From NCBI GenBank assembly GCA_027484605.1, contig JAIXSR010000005.1, positions 62,001-126,000 of the forward strand: 64,000 nt of DNA, given 5' to 3'. Positions 9,543-17,745 of the stretch are shown piece after piece. How positions within the stretch are numbered: the first letter of the stretch is position 1; each line of letters opens with the position of its first letter. Below the pieces are notes generated by a model that ran no database searches, was not told the origin of the DNA, and saw nothing but the letters and a program-made list of their open reading frames with translations. Source of the DNA: Hyphomicrobiales bacterium (GTDB taxonomy: Bacteria > Pseudomonadota > Alphaproteobacteria > Rhizobiales > Beijerinckiaceae). The position numbers were made by a program, and so were the translations under genes.

Positions 9543-9585
9543 TCTCCCTGTCCCCGTCGTCAACCCGTCTTGTCCGGAGCGCGTG

Positions 9586-10410
9586 ATGCAGAATGCCACC
9601 GATGTGACCGAGCCGATCCTGTCGGTCAACAATATCGAGGTCATCTACGACCACGTGATCCTTGTGCTGAAAGGCGTGTCGCTGACGGTGCCGCGCGGCG
9701 GCATCGTGGCCCTGCTCGGCGCGAATGGTGCCGGCAAGACCACCACGCTCAAGGCCGTGTCGAACCTGCTGAAGGCGGAGCGCGGCGATGTCACCAAGGG
9801 TTCGATCATTTTCGAGGGCGAACGCGTCGATGCGATGAGCCCGGCCGATCTGGTCCGTCGCGGCTGCATCCAGGTGATGGAGGGCCGGCATTGCTTCGGC
9901 CATCTCACCATCGAGGAAAACCTCCTGACCGGTGCCTTCACCCGGCGGGATGGCGGTGCTGCGATCAAGCGCGATATGGAGATGGTGTATAACTATTTCC
10001 CGCGCCTGCGCCAGCGGATGAAATCCATGTCCGGCTACACATCGGGCGGCGAGCAGCAGATGTGCGCCATCGGGCGGGCGCTGATGTCGCGGCCGAAGAT
10101 GATCCTGCTCGACGAGCCCTCGATGGGCCTCGCGCCGCAGATCGTCGAGGAGATCTTCGAGATCGTGAAGGATCTCAACGCCAAGGAGGGCGTTTCCTTC
10201 CTCCTGGCCGAGCAGAATACCAACATGGCCCTGAAATACGCCACCTATGGCTACATCATGGAAACGGGCCGCATCGTGATGGACGGCGATGCCAAATCGC
10301 TGCGCGAGAACGAGGATGTGAAGGAATTCTATCTCGGTGTCTCCGAGGGCGACCGCAGGTCCTTCCGCGAGGTCAAGAGCTACAAGCGCCGGAAGCGCTG
10401 GCTGGCCTGA
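9586..10410 (+). CDS. livF: ABC transporter ATP-binding protein, LivF type
   Basis: Second ATPase of the importer, 274 residues. Walker A GANGAGKTTT, signature-like SGGEQQMCAIGRALM, Walker B MILLDEPSMGL and the LivF ending with EFYLGVSEG are present. A short lysine/arginine-rich tail (RKRW) follows. Start ATG 9586 lies behind CCGGAG; GTG 9583 is the alternative. It closes the operon; a hairpin (10423-10441) and a repeated palindromic element lie between it and the convergent permease genes. Confidence 0.93.
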   Translation: MQNATDVTEPILSVNNIEVIYDHVILVLKGVSLTVPRGGIVALLGANGAGKTTTLKAVSNLLKAERGDVTKGSIIFEGERVDAMSPADLVRRGCIQVMEGRHCFGHLTIEENLLTGAFTRRDGGAAIKRDMEMVYNYFPRLRQRMKSMSGYTSGGEQQMCAIGRALMSRPKMILLDEPSMGLAPQIVEEIFEIVKDLNAKEGVSFLLAEQNTNMALKYATYGYIMETGRIVMDGDAKSLRENEDVKEFYLGVSEGDRRSFREVKSYKRRKRWLA

Positions 10411-10422
10411 GGGCGGGCAGCT

Positions 10423-10441
10423 CCTCACCCGGCGGGTGAGG
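10423..10441 (+). terminator. Stem-loop after livF
   Basis: CCTCACCC, loop GGC, GGGTGAGG: a perfect 8-pair stem 12 bases after the livF stop, without a T tract. A weak or factor-dependent terminator at the end of the importer operon is the likely role. Confidence 0.4.
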
Positions 10442-10449
10442 GGGCAGTC

Positions 10450-10556
10450 GCGCATCCGCTTTCTTGCGCAAACCGGTTCCCACTTTGCGGGCGGATTGCT
10501 TTTCTTTGCGCATCCGCATCATCCGCAAACCGGTTTCCACTTTGCGGGCGGATGCG
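10450..10556. repeat. Tandem REP-like palindromic element (two copies)
   Basis: Two near-identical units of about 48 bases lie head to tail at roughly 10450-10498 and 10508-10556. Each begins GCGCATCCG, contains GCAAACCGGTT followed by CCCACTTTGCGG or TCCACTTTGCGG, and ends GCGGAT. The ends are mutually inverted (GCGCATCCGC against GCGGATGCG), so each can fold. The pair fills the space between convergent genes. Similar 'aaaccggtttccacttt' elements are, from memory, dispersed in rhizobial genomes. The repeat ends at the stop of the permease gene. Confidence 0.7.
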
Positions 10557-11048
10557 TCAGCGCACCAGCATGGTCAGCCAGGCGGCGAGGAAGGGCAGCG
10601 GCAGCGAGACGATCACCCGGACCGCGATGAGCCCCATCGGCATCGAGGGCATTTCCCAGGTCAGCATGCGGTTCAGTGTCAGCAGCGACCAGGCGGTGAC
10701 ATAGGCGATGACCTGCGCGAAATCCGCACCGGCCTTGAGCGCGGCTGCACCCAGCGCATAGCCGACCACCGGGCCACCCGGCGTCAGCGTGCCGGCAATC
10801 GTGGCGAGAAGGGTGCCCGTCCAGCCGGAGTTGGGGCCGAACCAGGCGAGCACGGTCTCGCGCGGGAGCAGGTGGGCGAGGAAGCCCGAGCCGAGAATCC
10901 CGATCAGCAGGCGCGGCAGCAGATGCATGAATTGCGATCGGGCATCGGCGAGGCCCTTGTCGAAGAGCGGCCGGCCGCGCCGCCAGGCCATGGTTCCGAG
11001 GGCAAGGGCGATCGCAAGGAGCAGGGCGGTGAAGAACAGGATGATCAT
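10557..11048 (-). CDS. Half-size permease, DUF318/ArsP-like (second of pair)
   Basis: A 163-residue membrane protein with about four hydrophobic segments. It resembles one half of the DUF318 (YraQ/ArsP_1) permease family, which is normally 300-350 residues. The segment TAWSLLTLNRMLTWEMP matches SAWLLVGINRAIIWEMP of the neighbour, so the two genes are paralogous halves. Its ATG overlaps the upstream stop (ATGA), implying coupled translation and equal amounts, as expected for a heterodimer. Substrate unknown; some relatives export organoarsenicals, but no arsenic gene lies nearby. Confidence 0.7.
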   Translation of the reverse strand: MIILFFTALLLAIALALGTMAWRRGRPLFDKGLADARSQFMHLLPRLLIGILGSGFLAHLLPRETVLAWFGPNSGWTGTLLATIAGTLTPGGPVVGYALGAAALKAGADFAQVIAYVTAWSLLTLNRMLTWEMPSMPMGLIAVRVIVSLPLPFLAAWLTMLVR

Positions 11049-11641
11049 GCGCCGCCCCCGGGTTCGCGGGGGGCGGGCAGGGTCGGCGAGAGCCGCTCGA
11101 AGACCGGCGCCCGCGCCATCAGGCCGAGCAGGATCGGCATCGGCATCGAGAGAAGGAAGCGGAACAGCACGAAATCGGTGCCGAAGAACGGCATTTCCCA
11201 GATGATCGCCCGGTTGATCCCGACCAGCAGCCAGGCGGAGATGAAGGCGATCGCCGCGCCCCGGTCGGCACCGCTGGCCAGCAGCACCACAGCGAGCGGG
11301 AAGATGGTGAAGGGCCCGGCGGGGAAGAGCATGCCGATCAGGCCGGCAATGGCGAGGCCGGGCAGGCCGGAGCCGCGGCCGATATAGCGCTCGATCGTCT
11401 CGCGGGCGATCAGCAGCCGCACGAAGGCGCCGATCAGGCAGCCCAGCCCGACCTTGGGGAGGATGCTGGCGAAGAGCCAGGCATCCTCCATCAGGATCTG
11501 CAGCCAGAGGGTCGGGCCCTCCTTGACGAAGACATAGCCGGCGGAGCCGAAAGACAGGATGGCCACGATGGCCAGGCCCCAGTCGATCCGCTGGTACCAG
11601 CGGCGGGGCCCGGCAGACGGGGCTGTCGGCGCTTCCGGCAC
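11045..11641 (-). CDS. Half-size permease, DUF318/ArsP-like (first of pair)
   Basis: A 198-residue membrane protein, paralogue of the gene it overlaps by four bases. It has a long N-terminal helix (LAIVAILSFGSAGYVFV), then helices with GLIGMLFPAGPFTIFPLAVV, and the shared SAWLLVGINRAIIWEMP signature. The start appears to be GTG at 11641, eight bases after the DUF533 stop; no early ATG is available. It probably forms, with its partner, the equivalent of one full DUF318 permease. Function not known. Confidence 0.7.
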   Translation of the reverse strand: MPEAPTAPSAGPRRWYQRIDWGLAIVAILSFGSAGYVFVKEGPTLWLQILMEDAWLFASILPKVGLGCLIGAFVRLLIARETIERYIGRGSGLPGLAIAGLIGMLFPAGPFTIFPLAVVLLASGADRGAAIAFISAWLLVGINRAIIWEMPFFGTDFVLFRFLLSMPMPILLGLMARAPVFERLSPTLPAPREPGGGA

Positions 11642-11648
11642 TTCCGGG

Positions 11649-12515
11649 TCAGGCCTTGGCAGAGGCCGCGGCCGCGTCGATATGGGCGACGAGGCCGGGC
11701 TCGAGATTCAGCGCCGAGGCCAGGGCAGCAAGGAAATCCTGCTCCTCCTGCAGGTCCGGGTCGATGGCCAGACGTGCGGCGGCATAGACCTCGGCGGCCT
11801 GTTCCGCCGTGGCCAGCCCGCTGGCCAGCGTGCTGATATCGGCGGGATTGGCGAATTCCTGCTCGAGGAAGCCGGCCGCCTCGGCATCGAGCCCGGCGGC
11901 TTTCAGGTTGCCGGCGATCGCGGCACGCTCGGTTGCATCGACGATGCCATCGGCCGAGGCTGCGGCGATCATCGCGCGGACGAGGCGCAGGGCGCGGTCC
12001 TGCTCGCCGGTCGGAGCGGGCAGGGCCGCAGGCTGGCCGGTCAGGCTGCCGGCGGCGCCCTGGAGGTCGACCAGCGGCTTGCCGGCCTGGTAGTTCTGCA
12101 GCGCCTTGTAGGCAAGGCCGCCGATCAGCGCGAGGCCACCCATGCGCGCGGCGGAGGCAGTGATCGACCGGCCGGCGCCGGTGCCGAGCAGGATCGCGGC
12201 AAGGCCACCGATCGCGGCGCCGGTGGCGAGCTGGTTCTTCGAGGCGAGTTCCTTCGCCTGGGCGAGGAAGTCCGTCGGCGAGCGGCCGGTGGCGCCGGTC
12301 AGCATGTCGCTGGCCTTCGTGCTCGCGCCGGTGCGGCTGTCGATCTCGGTTGCCGCCTGCTTGACGCCGGAGGTCGCCTGGTTGAGCACGGCCCCGACCA
12401 TGCCACCGACCTGGCCGAGCATGGAATTGAGGTTCTGGCTGCCCGGCGCGGCATTGTTGCCGGCCTGGCCACCGGATTGCACCAGCATATCAAGAAGCTT
12501 CTTCGCGTCGAACAT
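11649..12515 (-). CDS. DUF533 (YebE/TerB-like) protein
   Basis: A 288-residue protein. The N-terminus MFDAKKLLDMLVQSGG is shared with the YebE/DUF533 family. A glycine-rich hydrophobic stretch (GAAIGGLAAILLGTG and MGGLALIGGLAYKALQNYQ) is followed by an all-helical C-terminal domain of TerB type (RLVRAMIAAASADGIVDATE, which carries acidic residues able to bind metal). Start ATG 12515 is preceded by CAGGAGAT. Role unknown in the family; membrane association is likely. The two half-permeases follow within eight bases on the same strand, so it may be their accessory protein. Confidence 0.85.
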   Translation of the reverse strand: MFDAKKLLDMLVQSGGQAGNNAAPGSQNLNSMLGQVGGMVGAVLNQATSGVKQAATEIDSRTGASTKASDMLTGATGRSPTDFLAQAKELASKNQLATGAAIGGLAAILLGTGAGRSITASAARMGGLALIGGLAYKALQNYQAGKPLVDLQGAAGSLTGQPAALPAPTGEQDRALRLVRAMIAAASADGIVDATERAAIAGNLKAAGLDAEAAGFLEQEFANPADISTLASGLATAEQAAEVYAAARLAIDPDLQEEQDFLAALASALNLEPGLVAHIDAAAASAKA

Positions 12516-12584
12516 CACCGATCTCCTGCAGGGGGTTCCGCCCCCTGATCTGGGGACGGGTTGTGGCAATTGCGTGACGGTCGA

Positions 12585-13433
12585 TCAGTCGCGCAGCAGT
12601 TCGTTGATGCCGGTCTTCGAGCGGGTCTGGGCGTCGACCGTCTTGACGATCACGGCGCAATAGGTGGCCGGGGCCCAGTCCTGGCCGGGGATCGGCCTGC
12701 CCGGCATGGTGCCGGACACGACGACCGAATAGGGCGGCACGTAGCCGACATGGATCTGGCCGGTCGTGCGGTCGACGATTCGGGTCGAGGCGCCGAGAAA
12801 CACGCCCATGGAAATGACCGAGCCCTCGCCGACAACGACGCCCTCGACCACTTCCGAGCGGGCGCCGATGAAGCAATTGTCCTCGATGATGGTCGGGTTG
12901 GCCTGGAGCGGCTCCAGCACGCCGCCGATGCCGGCGCCGCCCGAGAGATGCACGTTCTTGCCGATCTGCGCGCAGGAGCCGACACTGGCCCAGGTATCGA
13001 CCATGGTGCTCTCGTCGACATAGGCGCCGACATTCACGAAGGAGGGCATCAGGATGACATTGCGCGCGATGAAGGCCGAACGGCGGACGATGCTGCCGGG
13101 TACGGCGCGGAACCCGCCCTTGGTGAAGCCCTCGGCGGTCATGTGCGAGAATTTCAGCGGCACCTTGTCCCAGTAATCCGCGCCGGCCGGGCCGCCCGGC
13201 ATGATCGCGTTGTCGTTGAGGCGGAAGGAGAGCAGCACGGCCTTCTTGAGCCATTGATGCACGGTCCAGGCTTCCGGGCCGCTCTTGCCGGGCGTCCGCT
13301 CGGCCACGCGCAGGCGGCCGGCATCGAGTTCGGCCAGGGCCGATTCCACGGCGTCGCGCACCTCGCCCCCGGTCTGGCTGTTGATGCCGGCGCGGTCTTC
13401 CCAGGCCTTATCGATGATCGACGAGAGGGACAT
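12585..13433 (-). CDS. dapD: 2,3,4,5-tetrahydropyridine-2,6-dicarboxylate N-succinyltransferase
   Basis: Transfers succinyl from succinyl-CoA in the lysine/diaminopimelate pathway; cytoplasmic trimer. 282 residues with an N-terminal helical domain and a left-handed beta-helix built of hexapeptide repeats ([39 protein letters not shown], then [19 protein letters not shown]). The C-terminus [11 protein letters not shown] is typical. Start ATG 13433, preceded by CAGGAAGAGACC. The succinylase branch implies a dapE elsewhere in the genome. Confidence 0.96.
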   Translation of the reverse strand: MSLSSIIDKAWEDRAGINSQTGGEVRDAVESALAELDAGRLRVAERTPGKSGPEAWTVHQWLKKAVLLSFRLNDNAIMPGGPAGADYWDKVPLKFSHMTAEGFTKGGFRAVPGSIVRRSAFIARNVILMPSFVNVGAYVDESTMVDTWASVGSCAQIGKNVHLSGGAGIGGVLEPLQANPTIIEDNCFIGARSEVVEGVVVGEGSVISMGVFLGASTRIVDRTTGQIHVGYVPPYSVVVSGTMPGRPIPGQDWAPATYCAVIVKTVDAQTRSKTGINELLRD

Positions 13434-13515
13434 GGTCTCTTCCTGTGTTCGGATTGGCGTTTCTTGGTTGCGTTCGTTCCGGGATCGGCGCGGCCTTGTC
13501 AAGCCGAGGGGCAGC

Positions 13516-14250
13516 TCATGGCCCGCTCCTGCCGAGTTCGCGGACGAGATGGGTCAGGAATTCCGGCAGGTCAGGCGTGACGGCATCGAAGCGGATGCCG
13601 ATGGCGCCGGGCCCTTCCGTGATCAGCCGCTCCCAGTCATCCTTGTGGTCGCCGCGGCCATCGGGGACGACGAGGATGGTGCGCATGCCGAGTTCGGCCG
13701 GAATCTCGAGATTGCGCGGGATATCCTCGAACATCGCCGCACGGACCGGGGCGATGCCATGGCGGGCGAGGAATTTCTCGTAGGGCTGGCGCGCCGGCTT
13801 CGGCACGAAATCGGATTCGACGATGTCGAACACGTCGTCGAACAGGCCGGCAATGCCGAGCTGGCTGATGGTGGCCTCGGCATGGCGGCGCGACCCATTG
13901 GTGAAGATGAAGCGCCGTCCCGGCAGGCGGCCGATCGCTTCGGCCAGCCGGGCATCGGGCGGCAGGTTCGACCGGTCGATGTCATGGACGAAATCGAGGA
14001 AGGGATGCGGGTCGATCCCGTGCTCCTTCATCAGGCCGTTCAGCGTGGTGCCATGGACCTGGTAATAGTATTTCTGGATCGCGCGGGCCGTCAGCCCGTC
14101 CACGCCCAGCAGGTCGGCAATATACTGGGTGATTTTCTGGTCCACCTTGGGCCAGAGATCGGCATGGGGCGGGTAGAGCGTGTTGTCGAGGTCGAAGATC
14201 CAGGTGTCGATCCCCTCGAAACGCGCCAGGGCCTGAAGATGCGATCCCAT
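13516..14250 (-). CDS. Pyrimidine 5'-nucleotidase (HAD superfamily)
   Basis: A 244-residue HAD phosphatase. Motif I is DLDNTLYP (nucleophile Asp and general acid Asp), motif [10 protein letters not shown], motif III Lys in [13 protein letters not shown] and motif [13 protein letters not shown]. This set fits the SDT1/PHM8-type pyrimidine nucleotidase group (NMP dephosphorylation), commonly seen next to dapD in alphaproteobacteria. Start ATG 14250. Divergence from the family is minor; exact substrate is not proven. Confidence 0.85.
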   Translation of the reverse strand: MGSHLQALARFEGIDTWIFDLDNTLYPPHADLWPKVDQKITQYIADLLGVDGLTARAIQKYYYQVHGTTLNGLMKEHGIDPHPFLDFVHDIDRSNLPPDARLAEAIGRLPGRRFIFTNGSRRHAEATISQLGIAGLFDDVFDIVESDFVPKPARQPYEKFLARHGIAPVRAAMFEDIPRNLEIPAELGMRTILVVPDGRGDHKDDWERLITEGPGAIGIRFDAVTPDLPEFLTHLVRELGRSGP

Positions 14251-14257
14251 CCCGGCC

Positions 14258-14863
14258 TCACACCGTCGTCCGGCTGAGCAGGGCGGCGGAGAGCGTGCCC
14301 TCGTCGAGATAGTCGAGTTCGCCGCCCACCGGCACGCCATGGGCGAGGCGGGTGACCTTCACCCCGGCCTCCGAGAGCAGGTCGGTGATGTAATGGGCCG
14401 TGGTCTGGCCCTCGACTGTTGCATTCAGGGCGAGGATCACCTCGCGGACCTCTCCGCTCGTGGCGCGCTCCACGAGGCGCGGCAGGGCAAGATCCTCCGG
14501 GCCGATGCCATCGAAAGGCGAGAGCGTGGCCCCGAGCACGTGGTAGCTCGCACGGATGGCCGCGGCCCGTTCCAGTGCCCAGAGATCGGCGACGCTCTCG
14601 ACGACGACGATGATCGAACGGTCCCGCCGGGGATCACGGCAGATCGTGCAGGGATCCTGCGTATCGAGATTGCCGCAGGTGGTGCAGGTGACGATCCGCT
14701 CCGCCGCCACGCGCATCGCCTCGGCGAGCGGCGCCAGCAATTCCTCGCGCTTGCGCATCAGATGCAGAACGGCCCGCCGGGCCGAGCGCGGGCCGAGCCC
14801 GGGCATGCGCGCGAGAAGCTGGATGAGCCGTTCGATCTCCGGCCCGGCGAGGGATTGCGCCAT
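14258..14863 (-). CDS. recR: Recombination mediator RecR
   Basis: 201 residues, standard length. Helix-hairpin-helix ([19 protein letters not shown]), a C4 zinc finger ([16 protein letters not shown]), and a Toprim domain starting at [16 protein letters not shown] are all intact. Acts with RecF/RecO to load RecA at gaps. It is the last gene of the conserved SRP RNA-dnaX-ybaB-recR order. Confidence 0.97.
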   Translation of the reverse strand: MAQSLAGPEIERLIQLLARMPGLGPRSARRAVLHLMRKREELLAPLAEAMRVAAERIVTCTTCGNLDTQDPCTICRDPRRDRSIIVVVESVADLWALERAAAIRASYHVLGATLSPFDGIGPEDLALPRLVERATSGEVREVILALNATVEGQTTAHYITDLLSEAGVKVTRLAHGVPVGGELDYLDEGTLSAALLSRTTV

Positions 14864-14873
14864 GGCGGTCTCG

Positions 14874-15197
14874 TCAGAACGGCAGCTTGAAGCCGGGTGG
14901 GAGCGGCAGGCCGCCCATCAGGCCCTGCGTCTTCTCGGCGATCACCGATTCCATCTTGGCGCGGGCATCCTGATGCGCGGCCACGACGAGATCCTCGAGG
15001 ATCTCCTTCTCGTCGGGGACGAGCAGCGAGGGATCGATGGCGATGCCCTTCATCGTGCCCTTCGCATTGAGGGTGATCTCGACCAGGCCGGCCCCGGCGC
15101 GCCCGGTCACCTCGGTCATTTCCAGCTCGGCCTGCATGGCCTCCATCTTGGCCTTCAGGCCCCCCATTTCCTTCATCATGCCCAGCAGATCACGCAT
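14874..15197 (-). CDS. ybaB: Nucleoid-associated protein, YbaB/EbfC family
   Basis: 107 residues, standard length. Begins [22 protein letters not shown] (amphipathic helix), middle [21 protein letters not shown], and ends with the glycine/proline-rich [13 protein letters not shown]. Binds DNA as a dimer and lies ten bases upstream of recR, as in most proteobacteria. Confidence 0.95.
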   Translation of the reverse strand: MRDLLGMMKEMGGLKAKMEAMQAELEMTEVTGRAGAGLVEITLNAKGTMKGIAIDPSLLVPDEKEILEDLVVAAHQDARAKMESVIAEKTQGLMGGLPLPPGFKLPF

Positions 15198-15259
15198 GAA
15201 AAACTCCCTGTCCTGTTATCGGGGGATTGCCAGCAAAGCTGGGCGATCGGAGGTACTCT

Positions 15260-17035
15260 TCAGAGATCGTCATCGGTGATTTCGGCTTCCCGATCAAGCG
15301 CATCGGGTTCGGCCGGGGCAAGGCTCTCCTCGGCGGGCTCGCGGATGCCCACGATCTCGGTGCCGGGAAAGCGGTTGAGGATGGCCTGGATGGCCGGCAG
15401 CGCCATCACGCCCTGCCGTGTCTCGGCCTCGGCGGCCTCGGCTTCCTCACGCAGGGTCTTCGGCAGGGCCTCGGCCGGCATGTCGGAAACGACCGAGATC
15501 ATCCAGCGGCGGCCGGTCCAGTCGAGCAGGACCTTGTGGAGGCGGTTCGGCAGGTCGGGCTCGGCCAGGGGCAGCAGGACAAGATCGATCTTGCCGGCTT
15601 CGAAATTCACCACCCGGATATGGCGCTCCAGCGCCGTCATCATGCGGATGTCCCGGTTCTGCCGGGCCAGGGCCACGAGATCCGGCAGGCTGGCCGGCTG
15701 GGGGCGGCCCTCCTCGACAGGCGCGGCCACAGCCTGGACTGGCAGGGCCGGGGCGGCATTGGCGGAAACCAGGCGCGGCAGGCTGGCGCTCGGCCCGCCC
15801 GAGGGGCCGGCGGGCGCGGAAGGCGCGCTTCCCGCGCCGGTCGCGCCGCTGCGCAACTCGCGGATCATGTCGCCCGGGCTCGGCAGGTCGGCGGCATAGG
15901 CGAGGCGCACCAGCACCATTTCCGCGGCCATGCGCGGACGGGAGGCGCCCTGGACCTCGCCGAGGCCCTTGAGGATGATCTGCCAGGCCATGGTCAGTGC
16001 GCGGATCGGCACCTGCTTCGAGAAGGCGAGGCCACGCTGCCGCTCGGTTTCCGACAGGGCGGGATCCCGCGCGGCTTCGGGCACCAGCTTGAGCCGGGTG
16101 ACGACATGCACGAATTCGCCGAGATCGGTCAGGATGGCGAGCGGTTCGGCCCCCTCGTTGAACTGGCTTTCGAATTCGATCAACGCGCGGGAAATGTCGC
16201 CCGACATCACCGCCTCGAACAGGTCGATCACGCGGGTCCGGTCGGCGAGGCCCAGGGAGGCGCGGACTTCCTCGGCCCGCACCTTGCCACTGCCATGGGC
16301 AATCGCCTGGTCGAGCAGGGAGAGCGCGTCGCGCATCGAGCCTTCGGAGGCGCGGGCGAGCAGCATCAGCGCCTCTTCCTCGACCTCGACACCCTCTTTC
16401 GCGATGATCGTCTCGAGATAATCCATCATGGCCGGGATCTCGATGCGGCGCAGGTCGAAACGCTGGCAGCGCGAGAGCACGGTCACCGGCACCTTCCGGA
16501 TCTCGGTTGTCGCGAAGAGGAATTTCACATGCGGCGGCGGCTCCTCCAGTGTCTTGAGCAGGCCGTTGAAGGCCGCTTTCGACAGCATGTGGACCTCGTC
16601 GATGATGTAGACCTTGGTCTGCGCCGAGACGGGCTTGTAGCGCGCCGCCTCGATGATCTCGCGGATATCGTCGATCGAGGTATTGGAGGCCGCATCCATC
16701 TCGATCACGTCGACATGGCGGCTCTCGATGATCGCCTGGCAATGGATGCCGAGTTCCGGCATGTCGATCGTCGGCACCTTGATCGTGTCGGTCTCGTAGT
16801 TCAACGCCCGCGCGAGGATGCGGGCGGTGGTCGTCTTGCCGACCCCGCGCACCCCGGTGAAGATATAGGCCTGATGGATGCGCCGCGTCGCGAAGGCGTT
16901 CGACAGCGTCCGGACCATGGCTTCCTGGCCGATGAGATCGGCGAAGCTCTGCGGCCGGTATTTCCGGGCGAGAACGCGATAGGCGCTGTCGGGCAAGAGG
17001 CCTGCGGGGGAAGCGGATTCCGGGCTTTCAGCCAT
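15260..17035 (-). CDS. dnaX: DNA polymerase III subunits gamma/tau
   Basis: Clamp-loader ATPase, 591 residues. Walker A is GVRGVGKTT, Walker B IIDEVHML, sensor 1 FATTEIRKVP, arginine finger SRCQRFDLRRI; a proline/alanine-rich linker (about residues 385-440) precedes the tau-type C-terminal domain. Between Walker A and Walker B the usual four-cysteine zinc module is reduced to a single Cys (GIHCQAI), a form I associate with related alphaproteobacteria. No obvious slippery A-tract for frameshifting was noticed. SRP RNA lies 63 bases upstream. Confidence 0.96.
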   Translation of the reverse strand: MAESPESASPAGLLPDSAYRVLARKYRPQSFADLIGQEAMVRTLSNAFATRRIHQAYIFTGVRGVGKTTTARILARALNYETDTIKVPTIDMPELGIHCQAIIESRHVDVIEMDAASNTSIDDIREIIEAARYKPVSAQTKVYIIDEVHMLSKAAFNGLLKTLEEPPPHVKFLFATTEIRKVPVTVLSRCQRFDLRRIEIPAMMDYLETIIAKEGVEVEEEALMLLARASEGSMRDALSLLDQAIAHGSGKVRAEEVRASLGLADRTRVIDLFEAVMSGDISRALIEFESQFNEGAEPLAILTDLGEFVHVVTRLKLVPEAARDPALSETERQRGLAFSKQVPIRALTMAWQIILKGLGEVQGASRPRMAAEMVLVRLAYAADLPSPGDMIRELRSGATGAGSAPSAPAGPSGGPSASLPRLVSANAAPALPVQAVAAPVEEGRPQPASLPDLVALARQNRDIRMMTALERHIRVVNFEAGKIDLVLLPLAEPDLPNRLHKVLLDWTGRRWMISVVSDMPAEALPKTLREEAEAAEAETRQGVMALPAIQAILNRFPGTEIVGIREPAEESLAPAEPDALDREAEITDDDL

Positions 17036-17097
17036 GTCGAAAACGGCCTCTTCCCTCTGGCCCCGCGGAATGGCGCCGCACCCGGACGGCGCGACGC

Positions 17098-17200
17098 AAA
17101 AAGGTGGGAGGCTGGAACAATGACCCGCCCGGTCTCGTTAGGGCTGCTTCCTTCCGGACCTGACCCGGTTGGCGAGGGATGCGTCCATCGCCAACCTCCC
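17098..17200 (-). ncRNA. ffs: Signal recognition particle 4.5S RNA (small bacterial SRP RNA)
   Basis: The minus strand contains the invariant domain IV core, GGTCAGGTCCGGAAGGAAGC, at about 17143-17165. The ends pair: GGGAGGTTGG at 17200-17191 with CCAGCCTCCC at 17115-17106 (ten pairs, one G-U). A run of five T follows the 3' strand at 17102-17098, so the RNA hairpin doubles as its own terminator. Size is about 95-103 nt, the short gammaproteobacteria/alphaproteobacteria type without Alu domain. Its position just upstream of dnaX is the usual alphaproteobacterial one. Confidence 0.95.
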
Positions 17201-17206
17201 ATCCGC

Positions 17207-17235
17207 TATATCGGGCATCTCGCTTCCGAAAACAA
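17207..17235 (-). promoter_or_regulatory. Probable promoter of the SRP RNA
   Basis: On the minus strand TTGTTT (17235-17230) and GATATA (17212-17207) are separated by 17 bases, and the RNA's first paired base (17200) lies six to seven bases after the -10 box. Spacing and position agree with a sigma-70 promoter. Confidence 0.65.
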
Positions 17236-17317
17236 GTGTTGTCGCCACCCTTCCAAAGGGCTCGCCACCGCCCGCGCCAGCGGCTAGAACAGCGCCGGAC
17301 ATGCGGGGATTGCGCTC

Positions 17318-17740
17318 ATGACGGAAGCCGGTTTCACACTCGACCCTCGCCTCGAGGCCAGCGGGCTGGTGCTCGGGGACCTGCCCCTCAGCCGGGTCTT
17401 CCTGGTCGATGATGCCCGGTTTCCATGGCTGATGCTGGTGCCGCGACGGGCCGGAATCGTTGAAATTCTTGATCTGAATGAGGGTGATCGTCAAAAATTG
17501 TTTGACGAAACCCTTCGCGTTTCGGAGGCCGTCCGGGCGCATTTCCGGCCCGACAAGCTGAATATCGGCGCGCTTGGGAATGTCGTTTCGCAGCTGCATG
17601 TGCATGTGGTCGCGCGGTTCGCCTCCGATCCGGCCTGGCCGGGGCCGATCTGGGGCCATGGCGAGCGGGTGCCCTATCCCCCGCATATGGCCGCACCGCT
17701 GATGGACAGGTTGGCCAAGGCGCTGGGTTTTCAGGGATAA
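17318..17740 (+). CDS. HIT family protein
   Basis: 140 residues, histidine-triad hydrolase/transferase fold. The active-site motif is QLHVHVVAR, i.e. Gln at the first His position while the central and third His are kept; this Q-type motif occurs in a bacterial branch of the family. A conserved MLVPRRAGIVEILDL stretch lies near residue 42. Likely acts on a nucleotide derivative; substrate unknown. nudC follows after five bases, so the two nucleotide hydrolases are co-transcribed. Confidence 0.88.
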   Translation: MTEAGFTLDPRLEASGLVLGDLPLSRVFLVDDARFPWLMLVPRRAGIVEILDLNEGDRQKLFDETLRVSEAVRAHFRPDKLNIGALGNVVSQLHVHVVARFASDPAWPGPIWGHGERVPYPPHMAAPLMDRLAKALGFQG

Positions 17741-17745
17741 TTCCG

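Noticed and set aside
10557-11641. One permease gene broken by a frameshift
   Set aside because: The two proteins are homologous to each other, the junction is a clean ATGA overlap with a proper start, and both are full-length halves.
15600-15900. Programmed frameshift in dnaX giving gamma and tau
   Set aside because: No A-rich slippery heptamer with following hairpin was evident in the linker region.
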